A stretch of 64,000 bases of DNA, from NCBI GenBank assembly GCA_027485695.1, contig JAIXQO010000003.1, positions 496,001-560,000 on the forward strand, read 5' to 3'. Source of the stretch: Pseudomonadota bacterium (lineage in GTDB: Bacteria > Bdellovibrionota > UBA1018). Of this stretch, positions 8,909 through 17,344 are shown in pieces; positions within the stretch are counted from its first letter, which is position 1; each line of letters opens with the position of its first letter. The notes beneath the pieces were generated by a model that was not told where the DNA came from, searched no databases, and saw nothing but the letters and a program-made list of their open reading frames with translations. The translations under genes and the position numbers were made by a program.

Positions 8909-9709
8909 CTATTCGGCAGAACGACTCGCCTCGACACCTTGCTCAATCAACGTGCGGAAACTCTCCGGCTTGAGACTGGCCCCACCCACGAGTCCGCCAT
9001 CCACGTTTGGAAGCGCGAGAAGTGCCGGAAATACCTCTGGAGTCACGCTTCCGCCGTAAAGGATCGGGAGTTTTTCGGCCGCTTCTCGGTTGTAGCAGGT
9101 GGCCAAGCGGGCACGGATAAATGCGTGAGCTTCTTCGGCTTGTTCAGGGGTCGCCGTCAGTCCGGTTCCAATTGCCCAAACTGGCTCATAAGCGACGATC
9201 AAGCGGTCAGAATATTCCGTCGGCAATCCATCGTCGATTTGGCGAGCGAGAACGTTCTCGGTTTGATTCTCGAGGCGTTCCGTTTTGGTTTCACCGATGC
9301 AGTGAATGACCGTGAATCCTTGTGCAAGTAAGCTCTCGGTTCGGCGTTTTGCCGTCGCGTCCGTTTCGCCGAAGTACTGGCGACGCTCTGAGTGGCCGAC
9401 GAGCGCCAGTTTTACTCCGGCTTCGAGCGCCATAGGGCCCGAAATTTCGCCCGTGTAGGCGCCCTTGGATTCAAAATGCACGTTCTGAAGTCCGATCTCC
9501 ACTGGAAGATCGCCGCGCACGGTGAGTGCGCGGTCGATTGATAGCGGAGAAACGAAAATCGCCGTGTGCAAAGCTGCCGGTAGATCAGACTTCGGGAACG
9601 ATGATTTCAACGCATCAAAAAATGCCTGCGTTTCAGCTCTCGTTCCGTTCATTTTCCAATTGCCGGCGATCCACAGTGCACGACGGCGGAACAATCGACG
9701 TTCGCTCAT
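8909..9709 (-). CDS. tpiA: Triose-phosphate isomerase
   Basis: This glycolytic enzyme interconverts dihydroxyacetone phosphate and glyceraldehyde 3-phosphate in the cytoplasm. The 266-residue length is close to the family norm (about 250). Active-site residues are all visible: Asn17 and Lys19 in GNWKMNG, His106 in GHSERR, Glu175 in AYEPVWAIGTG (with the loop-6 motif), and the phosphate-binding GGS and GGASL motifs. The ATG at 9709 overlaps the pgk stop by four bases, so gapA, pgk and tpiA form one operon. The N-terminus carries a short basic extension (SERRLFRRR) before the first strand. Confidence 0.98.
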   Translation of the reverse strand: MSERRLFRRRALWIAGNWKMNGTRAETQAFFDALKSSFPKSDLPAALHTAIFVSPLSIDRALTVRGDLPVEIGLQNVHFESKGAYTGEISGPMALEAGVKLALVGHSERRQYFGETDATAKRRTESLLAQGFTVIHCIGETKTERLENQTENVLARQIDDGLPTEYSDRLIVAYEPVWAIGTGLTATPEQAEEAHAFIRARLATCYNREAAEKLPILYGGSVTPEVFPALLALPNVDGGLVGGASLKPESFRTLIEQGVEASRSAE

Positions 9710-10902
9710 CCGCGGATTTTCTCGCGGGTGAGAGTCTGCGTGGTCTCAGGCTTGTAACGGTTCTTGAGGATATCAATCCCGGGAAGAGAGCCGTTCTCGA
9801 TGAATTCTAGGACCGCTCCACCGCCCGTTGAGAGGTGATCAAACTTCTCTGCGAGTCCGCTCTGTTTGATCGCCGAAACGGTGTCGCCACCGCCGATGAT
9901 CTTGACGGCACTGACCTCGGCAAGATTTTTAGCCACGCCAAAGGTGCCCGCTTCATAAGGCGATTTTTCAAACCAACCAAGAGGTCCGTTCCAGAACAGC
10001 GTTTTTGCGTTGGAGAGGAACTCGGAGAATTTCTCGACCGTTTTGGGTCCGATATCGAATCCTTCGTTCGTGTCGACGGGGATCAGAATCGGAATCTCGC
10101 GGCGCTTGGCGTCCGCCATGATCGACCGAGCAGCTTCTACGTCTTCTGCTTTCGGCTGTTTTGCGCCCTCTGGAATCGGTGTTCCTTCGACTTTCCAGAA
10201 TGCGTGCGCCATCGCGCCGCCGATGCAGATGCCGTCGACTTCGCGCAGGAGCGCTTCGATCGTCTTGATCTTATCGGAAACTTTGGATCCGCCGAGCAGT
10301 GCATAGAACGGTTTTGCAGGACTTGCGACCAGGGGCTGCAAGTACTTCAGTTCTTTTTCGATCAAAAAGCCCATGCCTTTTTGGGAGGCGATTTGCGCCA
10401 TGCCGTAAGTAGAAGCATGCTTACGGTGAGCGGTCCCAAATGCGTCGTTGATGTAGATATCGCCGAGGCGTGAAAGACGGCTCGCGAACTCAGCATCATT
10501 CGCTTCTTCTTCAGCGTGAAAACGGAGGTTTTCGAGCAAGAGGACGGTGCCGGCCTTCATGCCTTTGACCATGAGTTCGATGCCTTCGCCGATGCAATCG
10601 TCCGCGAGCGTGACTTCTTGCCCCAGAAGCTTGGCTAAGTGAACTGCAACGGGTTCAAGCGAGTACGAAGGATTTCGTTTGCCGTCTGGACGACCGAGGT
10701 GGGAGCCGATGACGACCTTGGCGTTTTTCTCGAGTGCGTACTGGATCGTGGGCAGAGCCTCAACGATGCGAGTATCGTCACCCACCTCGCCGTTCACGAT
10801 TGGCACATTGAAATCGAGCCGCATGAAAACGGATTGGTTCGCGAGCGAAAAATCGCGAATTGAACGAATGGTCGGAGCTCTGGACTCCGTTGGGTTAGCC
10901 AT
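9706..10902 (-). CDS. pgk: Phosphoglycerate kinase
   Basis: The enzyme transfers phosphate from 1,3-bisphosphoglycerate to ADP. The 398-residue protein has the usual two-domain length. The substrate site is seen as RLDFNVPI and SHLGRPDG in the N-terminal domain; GGSKVSDKI, the hinge and the nucleotide motif GGGDTVSAI are in the C-terminal half, followed by the closing STGGGAVLEF segment. A short N-terminal extension of about 15 residues precedes the first conserved strand. It lies three bases after gapA and overlaps tpiA by four bases, consistent with tight co-expression in lower glycolysis/gluconeogenesis. Confidence 0.98.
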   Translation of the reverse strand: MANPTESRAPTIRSIRDFSLANQSVFMRLDFNVPIVNGEVGDDTRIVEALPTIQYALEKNAKVVIGSHLGRPDGKRNPSYSLEPVAVHLAKLLGQEVTLADDCIGEGIELMVKGMKAGTVLLLENLRFHAEEEANDAEFASRLSRLGDIYINDAFGTAHRKHASTYGMAQIASQKGMGFLIEKELKYLQPLVASPAKPFYALLGGSKVSDKIKTIEALLREVDGICIGGAMAHAFWKVEGTPIPEGAKQPKAEDVEAARSIMADAKRREIPILIPVDTNEGFDIGPKTVEKFSEFLSNAKTLFWNGPLGWFEKSPYEAGTFGVAKNLAEVSAVKIIGGGDTVSAIKQSGLAEKFDHLSTGGGAVLEFIENGSLPGIDILKNRYKPETTQTLTREKIRG

Positions 10903-10905
10903 GGA

Positions 10906-11925
10906 TTAGAGGCCTTTCGCTGCGACGAACGCGGTGAGGTCGAGCATACGAGCCGAGAAACCGGACTCGTTGTCATACCAAGAGATCACCTTGATGAAGT
11001 TTCCATCGATCACGCTCGTGAGTTCTGCGTCGACCGTCGAGGACGAGATGTTTCCGTTGTAGTCGTGAGAGACGCAAGGATCGGTCGAGAATGCGAGTAC
11101 GCCTTTCAATTCGCCTTCTGCGGCTTTCTTGAGGGCAGCGTTGATCTCTTCTTTGGTTGCAGGCTTATTCAGCTCGCCCGTGAAATCAACCATGCTGACG
11201 TTCGGAGTCGGAACGCGGATCGAGAGGCCGTCGACTTTGCCTTTGAGTTGAGGGAGGACGAGTCCGACCGCTTTTGCGGCGCCAGTCGTCGTTGGAATCA
11301 TCGAGAGTGCAGCAGCGCGTGCGCGGCGTAGGTCTTTGTGAGGGAGATCGAGGATATTCTGGTCATTCGTGTAAGCGTGAACAGTGAGCATCGTTCCGCG
11401 CTTGATGCCGAAATTTTCGTCGAGCACTTTTGCTACCGGAGCCAAGCAGTTCGTCGTGCAGGAAGCGTTCGAAACGACGACGTGTTTGGATGGATCGTAT
11501 TGCTTTTCGTTTACGCCCATAACGACCGTGAGTTCAGCGTCTTTGGAAGGGCCGGAGATGAGGACGCGTTTTGCGCCGCCTTTGAGATGGAGAGCGGCCT
11601 TTTCACGGTCCGTGAAAATACCGGTGCACTCGTGGACGACGTCGGCTCCAATGGAACCCCAAGGCAGGGCGGCCGGGTCTTTTTCGGCGAAAAGGGCGAT
11701 CTTCTTCATCCCTTTTTTCGTCTCGATCATGAGGAAGTTGCCTTCGGCTTTGACGTTGTAGGGGAGGACGCCATGAACGGAGTCATATTTAAAGAGGTGA
11801 GCGATCGTCTGTGGGTTCGTCAGATCGTTGATGCCGACGATTTCGATATCGTCGCGCTCCAGCGCGAGGCGAGCGACTTTACGACCGATCCGACCGAAAC
11901 CATTGATGCCAATACGAGTTGCCAT
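10906..11925 (-). CDS. gapA: Glyceraldehyde-3-phosphate dehydrogenase
   Basis: This NAD-dependent enzyme oxidises glyceraldehyde 3-phosphate to 1,3-bisphosphoglycerate. The 339-residue sequence shows the Rossmann motif GINGFGRIGR, an acidic Asp34 in GINDLT that favours NAD over NADP, the catalytic Cys156 in SNASCTTNC and the partner His183 in TVHAYTNDQ. The C-terminal WYDNE motif is present. An excellent AAGGAGG (11934-11940) sits eight bases before the ATG, consistent with high expression. It is the first gene of gapA-pgk-tpiA. A short upstream frame starting at 11984 overlaps its 5' end and is described separately. Confidence 0.98.
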   Translation of the reverse strand: MATRIGINGFGRIGRKVARLALERDDIEIVGINDLTNPQTIAHLFKYDSVHGVLPYNVKAEGNFLMIETKKGMKKIALFAEKDPAALPWGSIGADVVHECTGIFTDREKAALHLKGGAKRVLISGPSKDAELTVVMGVNEKQYDPSKHVVVSNASCTTNCLAPVAKVLDENFGIKRGTMLTVHAYTNDQNILDLPHKDLRRARAAALSMIPTTTGAAKAVGLVLPQLKGKVDGLSIRVPTPNVSMVDFTGELNKPATKEEINAALKKAAEGELKGVLAFSTDPCVSHDYNGNISSSTVDAELTSVIDGNFIKVISWYDNESGFSARMLDLTAFVAAKGL

Positions 11926-11984
11926 AGGAAAAACCTCCTTAAAAGGGCGGGTAATTGAGGGTCAAAACTTGGGAATTGCCCCAT
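11820..11984 (-). other. Possible overlapping upstream frame (54 codons) at gapA
   Basis: An ATG at 11984 is preceded, six bases away, by AAAAGGAG, a better-than-average ribosome site. The frame runs 54 codons, crosses the gapA start in another phase and stops about 105 bases inside gapA. The peptide matches nothing I know. It could be a regulatory leader or chance; the ribosome site is the only positive evidence. Confidence 0.3.
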
Positions 11985-12094
11985 GATTTACTCCTTTTGG
12001 AGCAGGGGCGCAAGGGTGGAGAGCTGCGCGAGGAGGCTGTCAATCGCTCAAGTATCGAGTGACAGGGATTTCGAAACTTTGAGAAGATCTGGGG

Positions 12095-12829
12095 ATGAAA
12101 ACATGGGTTTTTAGATCGATTGCAGTCTTGAGTGGAATTGCCGCCCTCGGGGTAGCCGCATTGAATCTGATTGTGATTCAGATCGATGCTCAAGGCGCTT
12201 TTTTGTTCATTGTGACGGTCCCTGTCATCGCGGGACTCTGTTTTCTTTCTTATTTCCTGTTTTCGCGGGATCTCAGGGTTTGGCGGCGAGTGGGCCGCGC
12301 GGCTGTTTTGGTTTTTGGCTTGATCCAAGCCCTGTTTTTCGCAGATCTCATCGTGCTCGGGGGGCGAATCTGGGCCGGTGGCTTGATCAAACAAAGCGCG
12401 ACTGTTTTCTCCTGGTTTACGGGGTACGGACCCTACGCCTATTTTCGAAATGATCGCGCACTGATCGCTCGCTTGGACACACAGTTGGCGGGAGCCGGAC
12501 AACGTGGACAGGTGACGGCAAGCGATTTTGATATCGGCAAACCGTGGACGCGTATTTGCCTGATGGGCCCCTATCTCGATGAAAAACAAGCAGCACGGAT
12601 TCTCGGCTATTGGTCTGCCGGTACGCTTGATCGTACGCGCGCGACGATGGACGATCGCTACGTGGCGGTCGCGTTTATGGATGCTACCGATTCAGCGTCT
12701 CGAATCATCGATATCGAGAGAGCAAAACTTGATTTGGCCGAAGTGAGTGGTCGCTGTTACAAGCCCGAGGAGATTCAGTTTCGGGTCGAGTCCTCCGACG
12801 GGCGTCGAAAAGTAGCTCGACCCACTTGA
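12095..12829 (+). CDS. Inner-membrane protein of unknown function
   Basis: The 244-residue protein has about three transmembrane helices in its first 95 residues (roughly 8-30, 35-58 and 68-92), separated by short basic loops (FSRDLRVWRR). The remaining 150 residues are soluble and contain several charged segments and a lone DMT-free alpha/beta-looking stretch around WTRICLMGPYLDEKQA. I recognise no family. The gene is single, divergent from gapA and convergent with the lipoprotein gene at 12855. The ATG follows a weak GAAGAT-type ribosome site. Confidence 0.65.
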   Translation: MKTWVFRSIAVLSGIAALGVAALNLIVIQIDAQGAFLFIVTVPVIAGLCFLSYFLFSRDLRVWRRVGRAAVLVFGLIQALFFADLIVLGGRIWAGGLIKQSATVFSWFTGYGPYAYFRNDRALIARLDTQLAGAGQRGQVTASDFDIGKPWTRICLMGPYLDEKQAARILGYWSAGTLDRTRATMDDRYVAVAFMDATDSASRIIDIERAKLDLAEVSGRCYKPEEIQFRVESSDGRRKVARPT

Positions 12830-12854
12830 TTCTGCCGATGATTTGGCGCTCAGC

Positions 12855-13478
12855 TTACGGGCAGATGAAATTACTCTCGACGAGGAAACGCTTACACGCT
12901 TCTTCTGAGGCGGAGCCACCGTTGCCATACTCTTTGGCACTGAAGAATTCGGTCGATTTCGAGTTTGCGGTAAGAATCTCGAGAGCATAAGAAAGATGCC
13001 ATCCTCTTTCACCGAGTCCCACGGGTTTAGCGTCGACAATTTCGCCGTTAAACCACCGACAAGCGCATGCGGTCTTCTTGGCGTTAGCAACACGTTGAGC
13101 GTAAAAACCTTTTTCAAAGGTGAACACCACTTCGTTAAAACATTTCGCGCGACTGTAGGCGCCGTAGTTGTCGAAAAACTGTGCACTGTAGTAGACGTTT
13201 TGAACGAAGGCATAGGCATGCCATCCGCGGCTGCCCAGTCCTTTGGTTGCGCCATCAAACCATCCGCACTGAGTGGTTGCGTAGGGAGCATTGGGATTAT
13301 CTCTCGTTGGTGAAACCCAACCGGACGGTGGATAAGTTGTTGGCGTCCAAGAAGGCGTCGGAGTAGGCGTAGCGGTGACGAGCGGCTGAGGGTTCAGGTC
13401 CTCGGTTTCTAACCGGCAACCGGTGATGGCGATCAAAACGAGAGCGAGAATGGTGGGTTGAATCATGGATTTCTTCAT
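12855..13478 (-). CDS. Lipoprotein with a duplicated Trp/Cys motif
   Basis: The 207-residue protein has a clear lipoprotein signal (LIAITGC, Cys21), then a Thr/Pro-rich linker (about residues 34-55). Two copies of one module follow: CGWFDG...GLGSRGWHAYAF and CRWFNG...GLGERGWHLSYAL, each with an aromatic core and a downstream Cys (AKCFNEV; EACKRF). I infer a twice-repeated small disulphide-stabilised domain on a flexible stalk at the cell surface or in the periplasm. The ATG is set by GAAGGAG five bases upstream. It is the last of three closely spaced genes for exported proteins. Confidence 0.75.
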   Translation of the reverse strand: MKKSMIQPTILALVLIAITGCRLETEDLNPQPLVTATPTPTPSWTPTTYPPSGWVSPTRDNPNAPYATTQCGWFDGATKGLGSRGWHAYAFVQNVYYSAQFFDNYGAYSRAKCFNEVVFTFEKGFYAQRVANAKKTACACRWFNGEIVDAKPVGLGERGWHLSYALEILTANSKSTEFFSAKEYGNGGSASEEACKRFLVESNFICP

Positions 13479-13493
13479 AAATGCTCCTTCGTT

Positions 13494-13919
13494 TTAAGGG
13501 CGTGAATGGAGTCGAACACGGATCGACTTCAGGATAGTTCCCAAACGAGTCAGTTTTGAGCGAGCCGCTGAAAGAGATGTTTTTGCCGAAAGATCCTGTT
13601 CGATTTGGTCGATCGCCCAGCTCAAAGGAGCGGTAAATACCCAAGTCGTCGGGGATGATTGGAGATCGACGCTGGCGCGGGATTTTCGAATGACGAGTGC
13701 CAGCGCTGGAGAAGTCTTGAGGGTCTTGCCCGATTGAATCTCATGAAGAGCAAAAGCGATTCGTTTTTCATAGACTCGGAGATTTTCACTAGCAGACGCT
13801 GCTTCGGATTGAAATTCCTCCACGAAACGATCGACGAGTGATTGAACGCTCGACTGACTTTCGGCGCGAGCGCCGATCGAAGTCAAAAGAATCACGAAGA
13901 AAGTGAATGTGTTTTTCAT
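13494..13919 (-). CDS. Small exported helical protein
   Basis: The 141-residue protein begins with a signal peptide (about residues 1-19, ending IGARA). The mature part is mainly alpha-helical by eye, with charged heptad-like stretches (SLVDRFVEEFQSEAAS; ENLRVYEKRIAFAL) and no cysteine. No family is recognised. AGGGAA lies before the ATG. Fifteen-base gaps on both sides place it in one transcription unit with the 295-residue exported protein upstream and the Trp/Cys lipoprotein downstream, so the three may act together in the envelope. Confidence 0.7.
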   Translation of the reverse strand: MKNTFTFFVILLTSIGARAESQSSVQSLVDRFVEEFQSEAASASENLRVYEKRIAFALHEIQSGKTLKTSPALALVIRKSRASVDLQSSPTTWVFTAPLSWAIDQIEQDLSAKTSLSAARSKLTRLGTILKSIRVRLHSRP

Positions 13920-13934
13920 AAGTCGATTTCCCTA

Positions 13935-14822
13935 TTATTTAAGGACGGTTGCCTTATTGAACATGAAATTGAGGGAGTAAGTGAATTGGTCGTAGTCTGC
14001 GGCGGAAACTTTGTTTTTCTTGGACGGTAAAAACAGCGTCCAGTTTTCGTGTGTGTCCAAGCTCTTGAGATAGGCGCGGTACATTCTTTTGGCGGCGCGC
14101 TCTTTTCGATCCCCAGAGATCACGCGACGGACCATGGAATACAGGTAGGGCGCGGCTTGAACGGCGGGACCTGCGAAAGCAACGATTTTCCATTCATTCG
14201 GAAGCATGCTCCAGGGAACCGATTGGTCGTATTGATTCTTGGTGCTCAGAATCGAGATCCAATAGGCGGCGTTCGCTGCGGTCATCACGCCGTTCCAGAT
14301 GATGTGGGCGCTCTTATAGGATTTGTCCGAATAGCTTTTGGCTGCGTCGCTCAATCTGCTTTGGAAATTCTCCGGGCGGAACTCGAAACCCTCGAAAACC
14401 GGTCCCACCGGAACGCGTGCGATTTTTTGATCCACGGTCTCATTCGGAGTTTTCGGCGCGCCAACGCTGTAGTCGATGATGGCATTCGCGTCAGATTTAG
14501 GGCCGATGGTCATTTGAAAATACTGAATATGTGCACACGGTTTGTTAGTCGTCTGGACCACCGCCACGCAGTAGGGAACCGTGAGTTGATTCGTGCCGCT
14601 CTTACGAATTCCTGCGCCGAGAGGGAATTGTTCGTTCGCGGAGAGCCGTACGATGATTGGATCCGCGCTCGCGCCAATGGATACATTTTCATCAGGCGCT
14701 ACGACCGACCAGATGATGATTGATTCCGATGGGGATGCCTCGTCCCAGGCAGTTGCGATATTTGGCAACGCAAGCAAGGACGCAGACGCAAATAGGATCG
14801 CGGTAGCGACTGATTTAAACAT
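13935..14822 (-). CDS. Exported protein of unknown function
   Basis: I place the start at ATG 14822 because this puts a signal peptide at residue 1 (MFKSVATAILFASASLLALP, cleavage near NIATA); an upstream in-frame ATG at 14894 would add 24 residues with no export logic. The product is 295 residues. Two cysteines (PYCVAV, KPCAHI) lie near residue 85-95 and may pair. No motif is recognised. No good ribosome site is visible, so the start remains uncertain. It is the first gene of the three-gene unit ending at 12855. Confidence 0.68.
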   Translation of the reverse strand: MFKSVATAILFASASLLALPNIATAWDEASPSESIIIWSVVAPDENVSIGASADPIIVRLSANEQFPLGAGIRKSGTNQLTVPYCVAVVQTTNKPCAHIQYFQMTIGPKSDANAIIDYSVGAPKTPNETVDQKIARVPVGPVFEGFEFRPENFQSRLSDAAKSYSDKSYKSAHIIWNGVMTAANAAYWISILSTKNQYDQSVPWSMLPNEWKIVAFAGPAVQAAPYLYSMVRRVISGDRKERAAKRMYRAYLKSLDTHENWTLFLPSKKNKVSAADYDQFTYSLNFMFNKATVLK

Positions 14823-14933
14823 AATCGCAATGTAATAGAAGGTGACTCGGTGGGTCAAATGGTGTGTAGGCGGATGAGTGGTTTTTGCGAACAAGTGTCT
14901 ACAATGATTAATATTAAATAATAGTTATGTAAT

Positions 14934-14946
14934 TCCACGTCGTGGA
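14934..14946. promoter_or_regulatory. Short inverted repeat in an AT-rich upstream region
   Basis: TCCACG-T-CGTGGA lies next to an AT-rich stretch (14904-14932), about 115 bases upstream of the gene starting at 14822. It could be an operator or a short hairpin. There is no evidence for the regulator. Confidence 0.3.
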
Positions 14947-15010
14947 TTGATCATTCAATAGACGAAACCCATTTCACACCGATCCGACAAGACGAACTGC
15001 CACCCAAGAA

Positions 15011-17185
15011 TTAGTCAGTCAGTAAAATCACGGAGAAGTCTTTGGATTGCGACTTTGCGGAAGATTCGCCGACCGTCTTCCAGCGAACTCGAATGACATA
15101 ATTGCCCGGGGGCGATTGGACGCCGTCTGAACGTCCGTCCCAGGCGAGCTCGCCGTTAGAGGGTGATCCGGTATAAATGAGATTGCCCCAACGGTTATAA
15201 ACAGAGATATCCTGCCACTCGATGCCTTCGCCGGTTGGTTTCCAAGCGTCGTTGATTCGGTCGCCGTTAGGTGAAAATGCATTCGGACCAAATACGGAAT
15301 TGGCGCACTTCTCGGGATCATAATTAAAGGACCGAATCCGTTCCTCCTCAAGGTGGGAGGTAGTCCAAAAGGTATGATAGAAGACTTCGTAAGTTTTCCC
15401 CGGTACGAGAAAATTGGGCCACATTTTCTCAACCTCACGGGTATCCGCGAGATTGTTTTCTGCAGCTGTATTTTCTGTGGTCCAAATGATTCGGCCATCG
15501 GCGTCTCGAATGCCCCATTTTTCCAAGCGTGGCCCCGAAGAGGTCGTGAGAGTGGATTTGGCCAGAAACGAATTCAACGGGCACCCGGTCGACTGGATCT
15601 GAATATCTGCGCACTGATCGGGATACTGGAATTCAAAACTGAATTTTCGTGCGGCATTTCCTGGAGGTTCGTTGGTTTCCAAATGTAGCGTAAGCCGGGT
15701 GCCTGCGTTGAAACGCTGATTCGGAAAAATGTCAGTGACACCCACCGAAAATTGTTTCTTCCCAGGGCTTAGAATTGAATCACTCCATTGGATGGGGGTC
15801 GGTCCGCTGGTTTGGATTCCCATTCGGTAGCTCGATCCATTTGGTAGATTCGAGATCAGTACCTCTACGGGATCCGAGCAGCCGAGTTTGGTTTTGAGTG
15901 CCGTGACTTCGGAACAAGTGATTTGTTCCGGTTTGATTGTCAGGGGAACTGGAGCGAACAATCGATCTTCTTCTTCGGGAATGAAATGAATCGAAAAAGG
16001 GCCATTCGCTGTCCAATCAAATTTCGAGTTCGGAAAAATTTGTGAGCTTTTGATTGAGTTTTCGATCTGACCTGGGAAGAAAGTAGAAATCTCGGAACGC
16101 GCAAGCTCGAGCCCCAGTGCATTTTTGATCAAAAATCGACCGTCGATGGTTTGGGTCGTCGAAGGGTTTTCAATCCGAAGTGTCAGCTCATTTTGACAGC
16201 TGGGAGCAGACGTCACTTCCCATTTCAATTGAGCGCAAGGAGTTTCTTCTTCTCGAATACAAAGTTGGGTATCGCACGAGTCGTAAGAATAGCCAGCAGG
16301 ACAGATGCCATCGCTGTTTTGAGTGAGGTCCCATCTGGAGCCAAACCAAGCCGACGATTGAAACCGCTGAAACCTCAGCACGTCGGAAATGGCCCCTGAA
16401 GAAAACGTTTGCGCGACGGTTTCTGGCGGTGCGGCTAGGTCTATAAATGATGCGTAGTTGTAGCGCGGATACCAATCGGCGATTTTTGGATCGAGAACTT
16501 TTTGGAGGACGACCACTCTGTGTTTACCAGCCCGAACGGGTACGCCTAGGAATGCGGCCTGATTTTCATGCTTGGGTTCGGATTCATGATCACTATCGGC
16601 GATCAGTTTTCCGTCCATCTTAATCTGCCAAGGAGACTTCTGGGCACCGATGAGAAAAGTGTGGGTCTCGTCTTGATTGACTTTTAAGCAATAAGTTCGT
16701 CCCAACCAGTCGCCTGGCTTGACGGCGGAGAGATCTGGGCCAAATGCATTTGAATCTAAGTGCCAACTCCAGGCGACCGAAGCCATATATTCCGGGTTCT
16801 GGTCAGGTAGGTTTTTGTGCTCGAATGGCCAGCCCTTGACCAGTCCTCCATCTCGGTATCGGTAGGTGAACTGGGTCTCGCTACCCCGTTGCTCGTCCCG
16901 TCCATGAATGGGGAGTCTATTTGATTCAATCACTGATTGAGTGACGAAATTCAGCGTCCATCCTGGAGTCCAAGAAACTTGCCGACTAATCGATTGGTTT
17001 TGAATTTTTGCAGGCGCTTGAGAGATTTTCGGGGCGGCAGTCTCTCGAACATAGCAGCCATCGTTCTGAGTATTGACCTGACTACCGCTCGGGCATTCGC
17101 ATCGAGGTGCGGTTCGACCCTCAGACGGTAGAATAGCCGCAGTTAGGGCGGTGATCAGTGCTAGGTTCAAACGCAATGAGTTCAT
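15011..17185 (-). CDS. Large exported protein with PA14-like region and CHU_C-type C-terminal domain
   Basis: The 724-residue protein has a signal peptide (about residues 1-25). A Cys-rich segment (CECPSG, GCYVRE) follows, then a region about 140-260 that resembles a PA14/fibro-slime sugar-binding module (GRTYCLKVNQDETHTF, DGKLIADSD, VPVRAGKHRVVV). A central stretch holds several beta-sandwich-like units with paired cysteines. Residues about 632-724 match the gliding-motility-associated C-terminal (CHU_C, type B sorting) pattern: FSPNGDRINDAW, VYNRWGNLIY, WDGRSDG, PPGNYVIRVRW. In Bacteroidota this domain directs type IX secretion. No type IX component is in the window. I infer a surface or secreted protein. 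Confidence 0.8.
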   Translation of the reverse strand: MNSLRLNLALITALTAAILPSEGRTAPRCECPSGSQVNTQNDGCYVRETAAPKISQAPAKIQNQSISRQVSWTPGWTLNFVTQSVIESNRLPIHGRDEQRGSETQFTYRYRDGGLVKGWPFEHKNLPDQNPEYMASVAWSWHLDSNAFGPDLSAVKPGDWLGRTYCLKVNQDETHTFLIGAQKSPWQIKMDGKLIADSDHESEPKHENQAAFLGVPVRAGKHRVVVLQKVLDPKIADWYPRYNYASFIDLAAPPETVAQTFSSGAISDVLRFQRFQSSAWFGSRWDLTQNSDGICPAGYSYDSCDTQLCIREEETPCAQLKWEVTSAPSCQNELTLRIENPSTTQTIDGRFLIKNALGLELARSEISTFFPGQIENSIKSSQIFPNSKFDWTANGPFSIHFIPEEEDRLFAPVPLTIKPEQITCSEVTALKTKLGCSDPVEVLISNLPNGSSYRMGIQTSGPTPIQWSDSILSPGKKQFSVGVTDIFPNQRFNAGTRLTLHLETNEPPGNAARKFSFEFQYPDQCADIQIQSTGCPLNSFLAKSTLTTSSGPRLEKWGIRDADGRIIWTTENTAAENNLADTREVEKMWPNFLVPGKTYEVFYHTFWTTSHLEEERIRSFNYDPEKCANSVFGPNAFSPNGDRINDAWKPTGEGIEWQDISVYNRWGNLIYTGSPSNGELAWDGRSDGVQSPPGNYVIRVRWKTVGESSAKSQSKDFSVILLTD

Positions 17186-17344
17186 GCGACTGAGATTCTA
17201 ACGAAAAAATTGCGGACATGCTCGTTAATATATTGAAACTATTTAAAAAAAATAGTGACTAAGCTTCAGGCAATTGCTCAGACGATGGGCGCAATTTCGC
17301 GAATGCAGGCCAGTTGAGTTTAACTTCGCGCCCACCTGTTTCGA

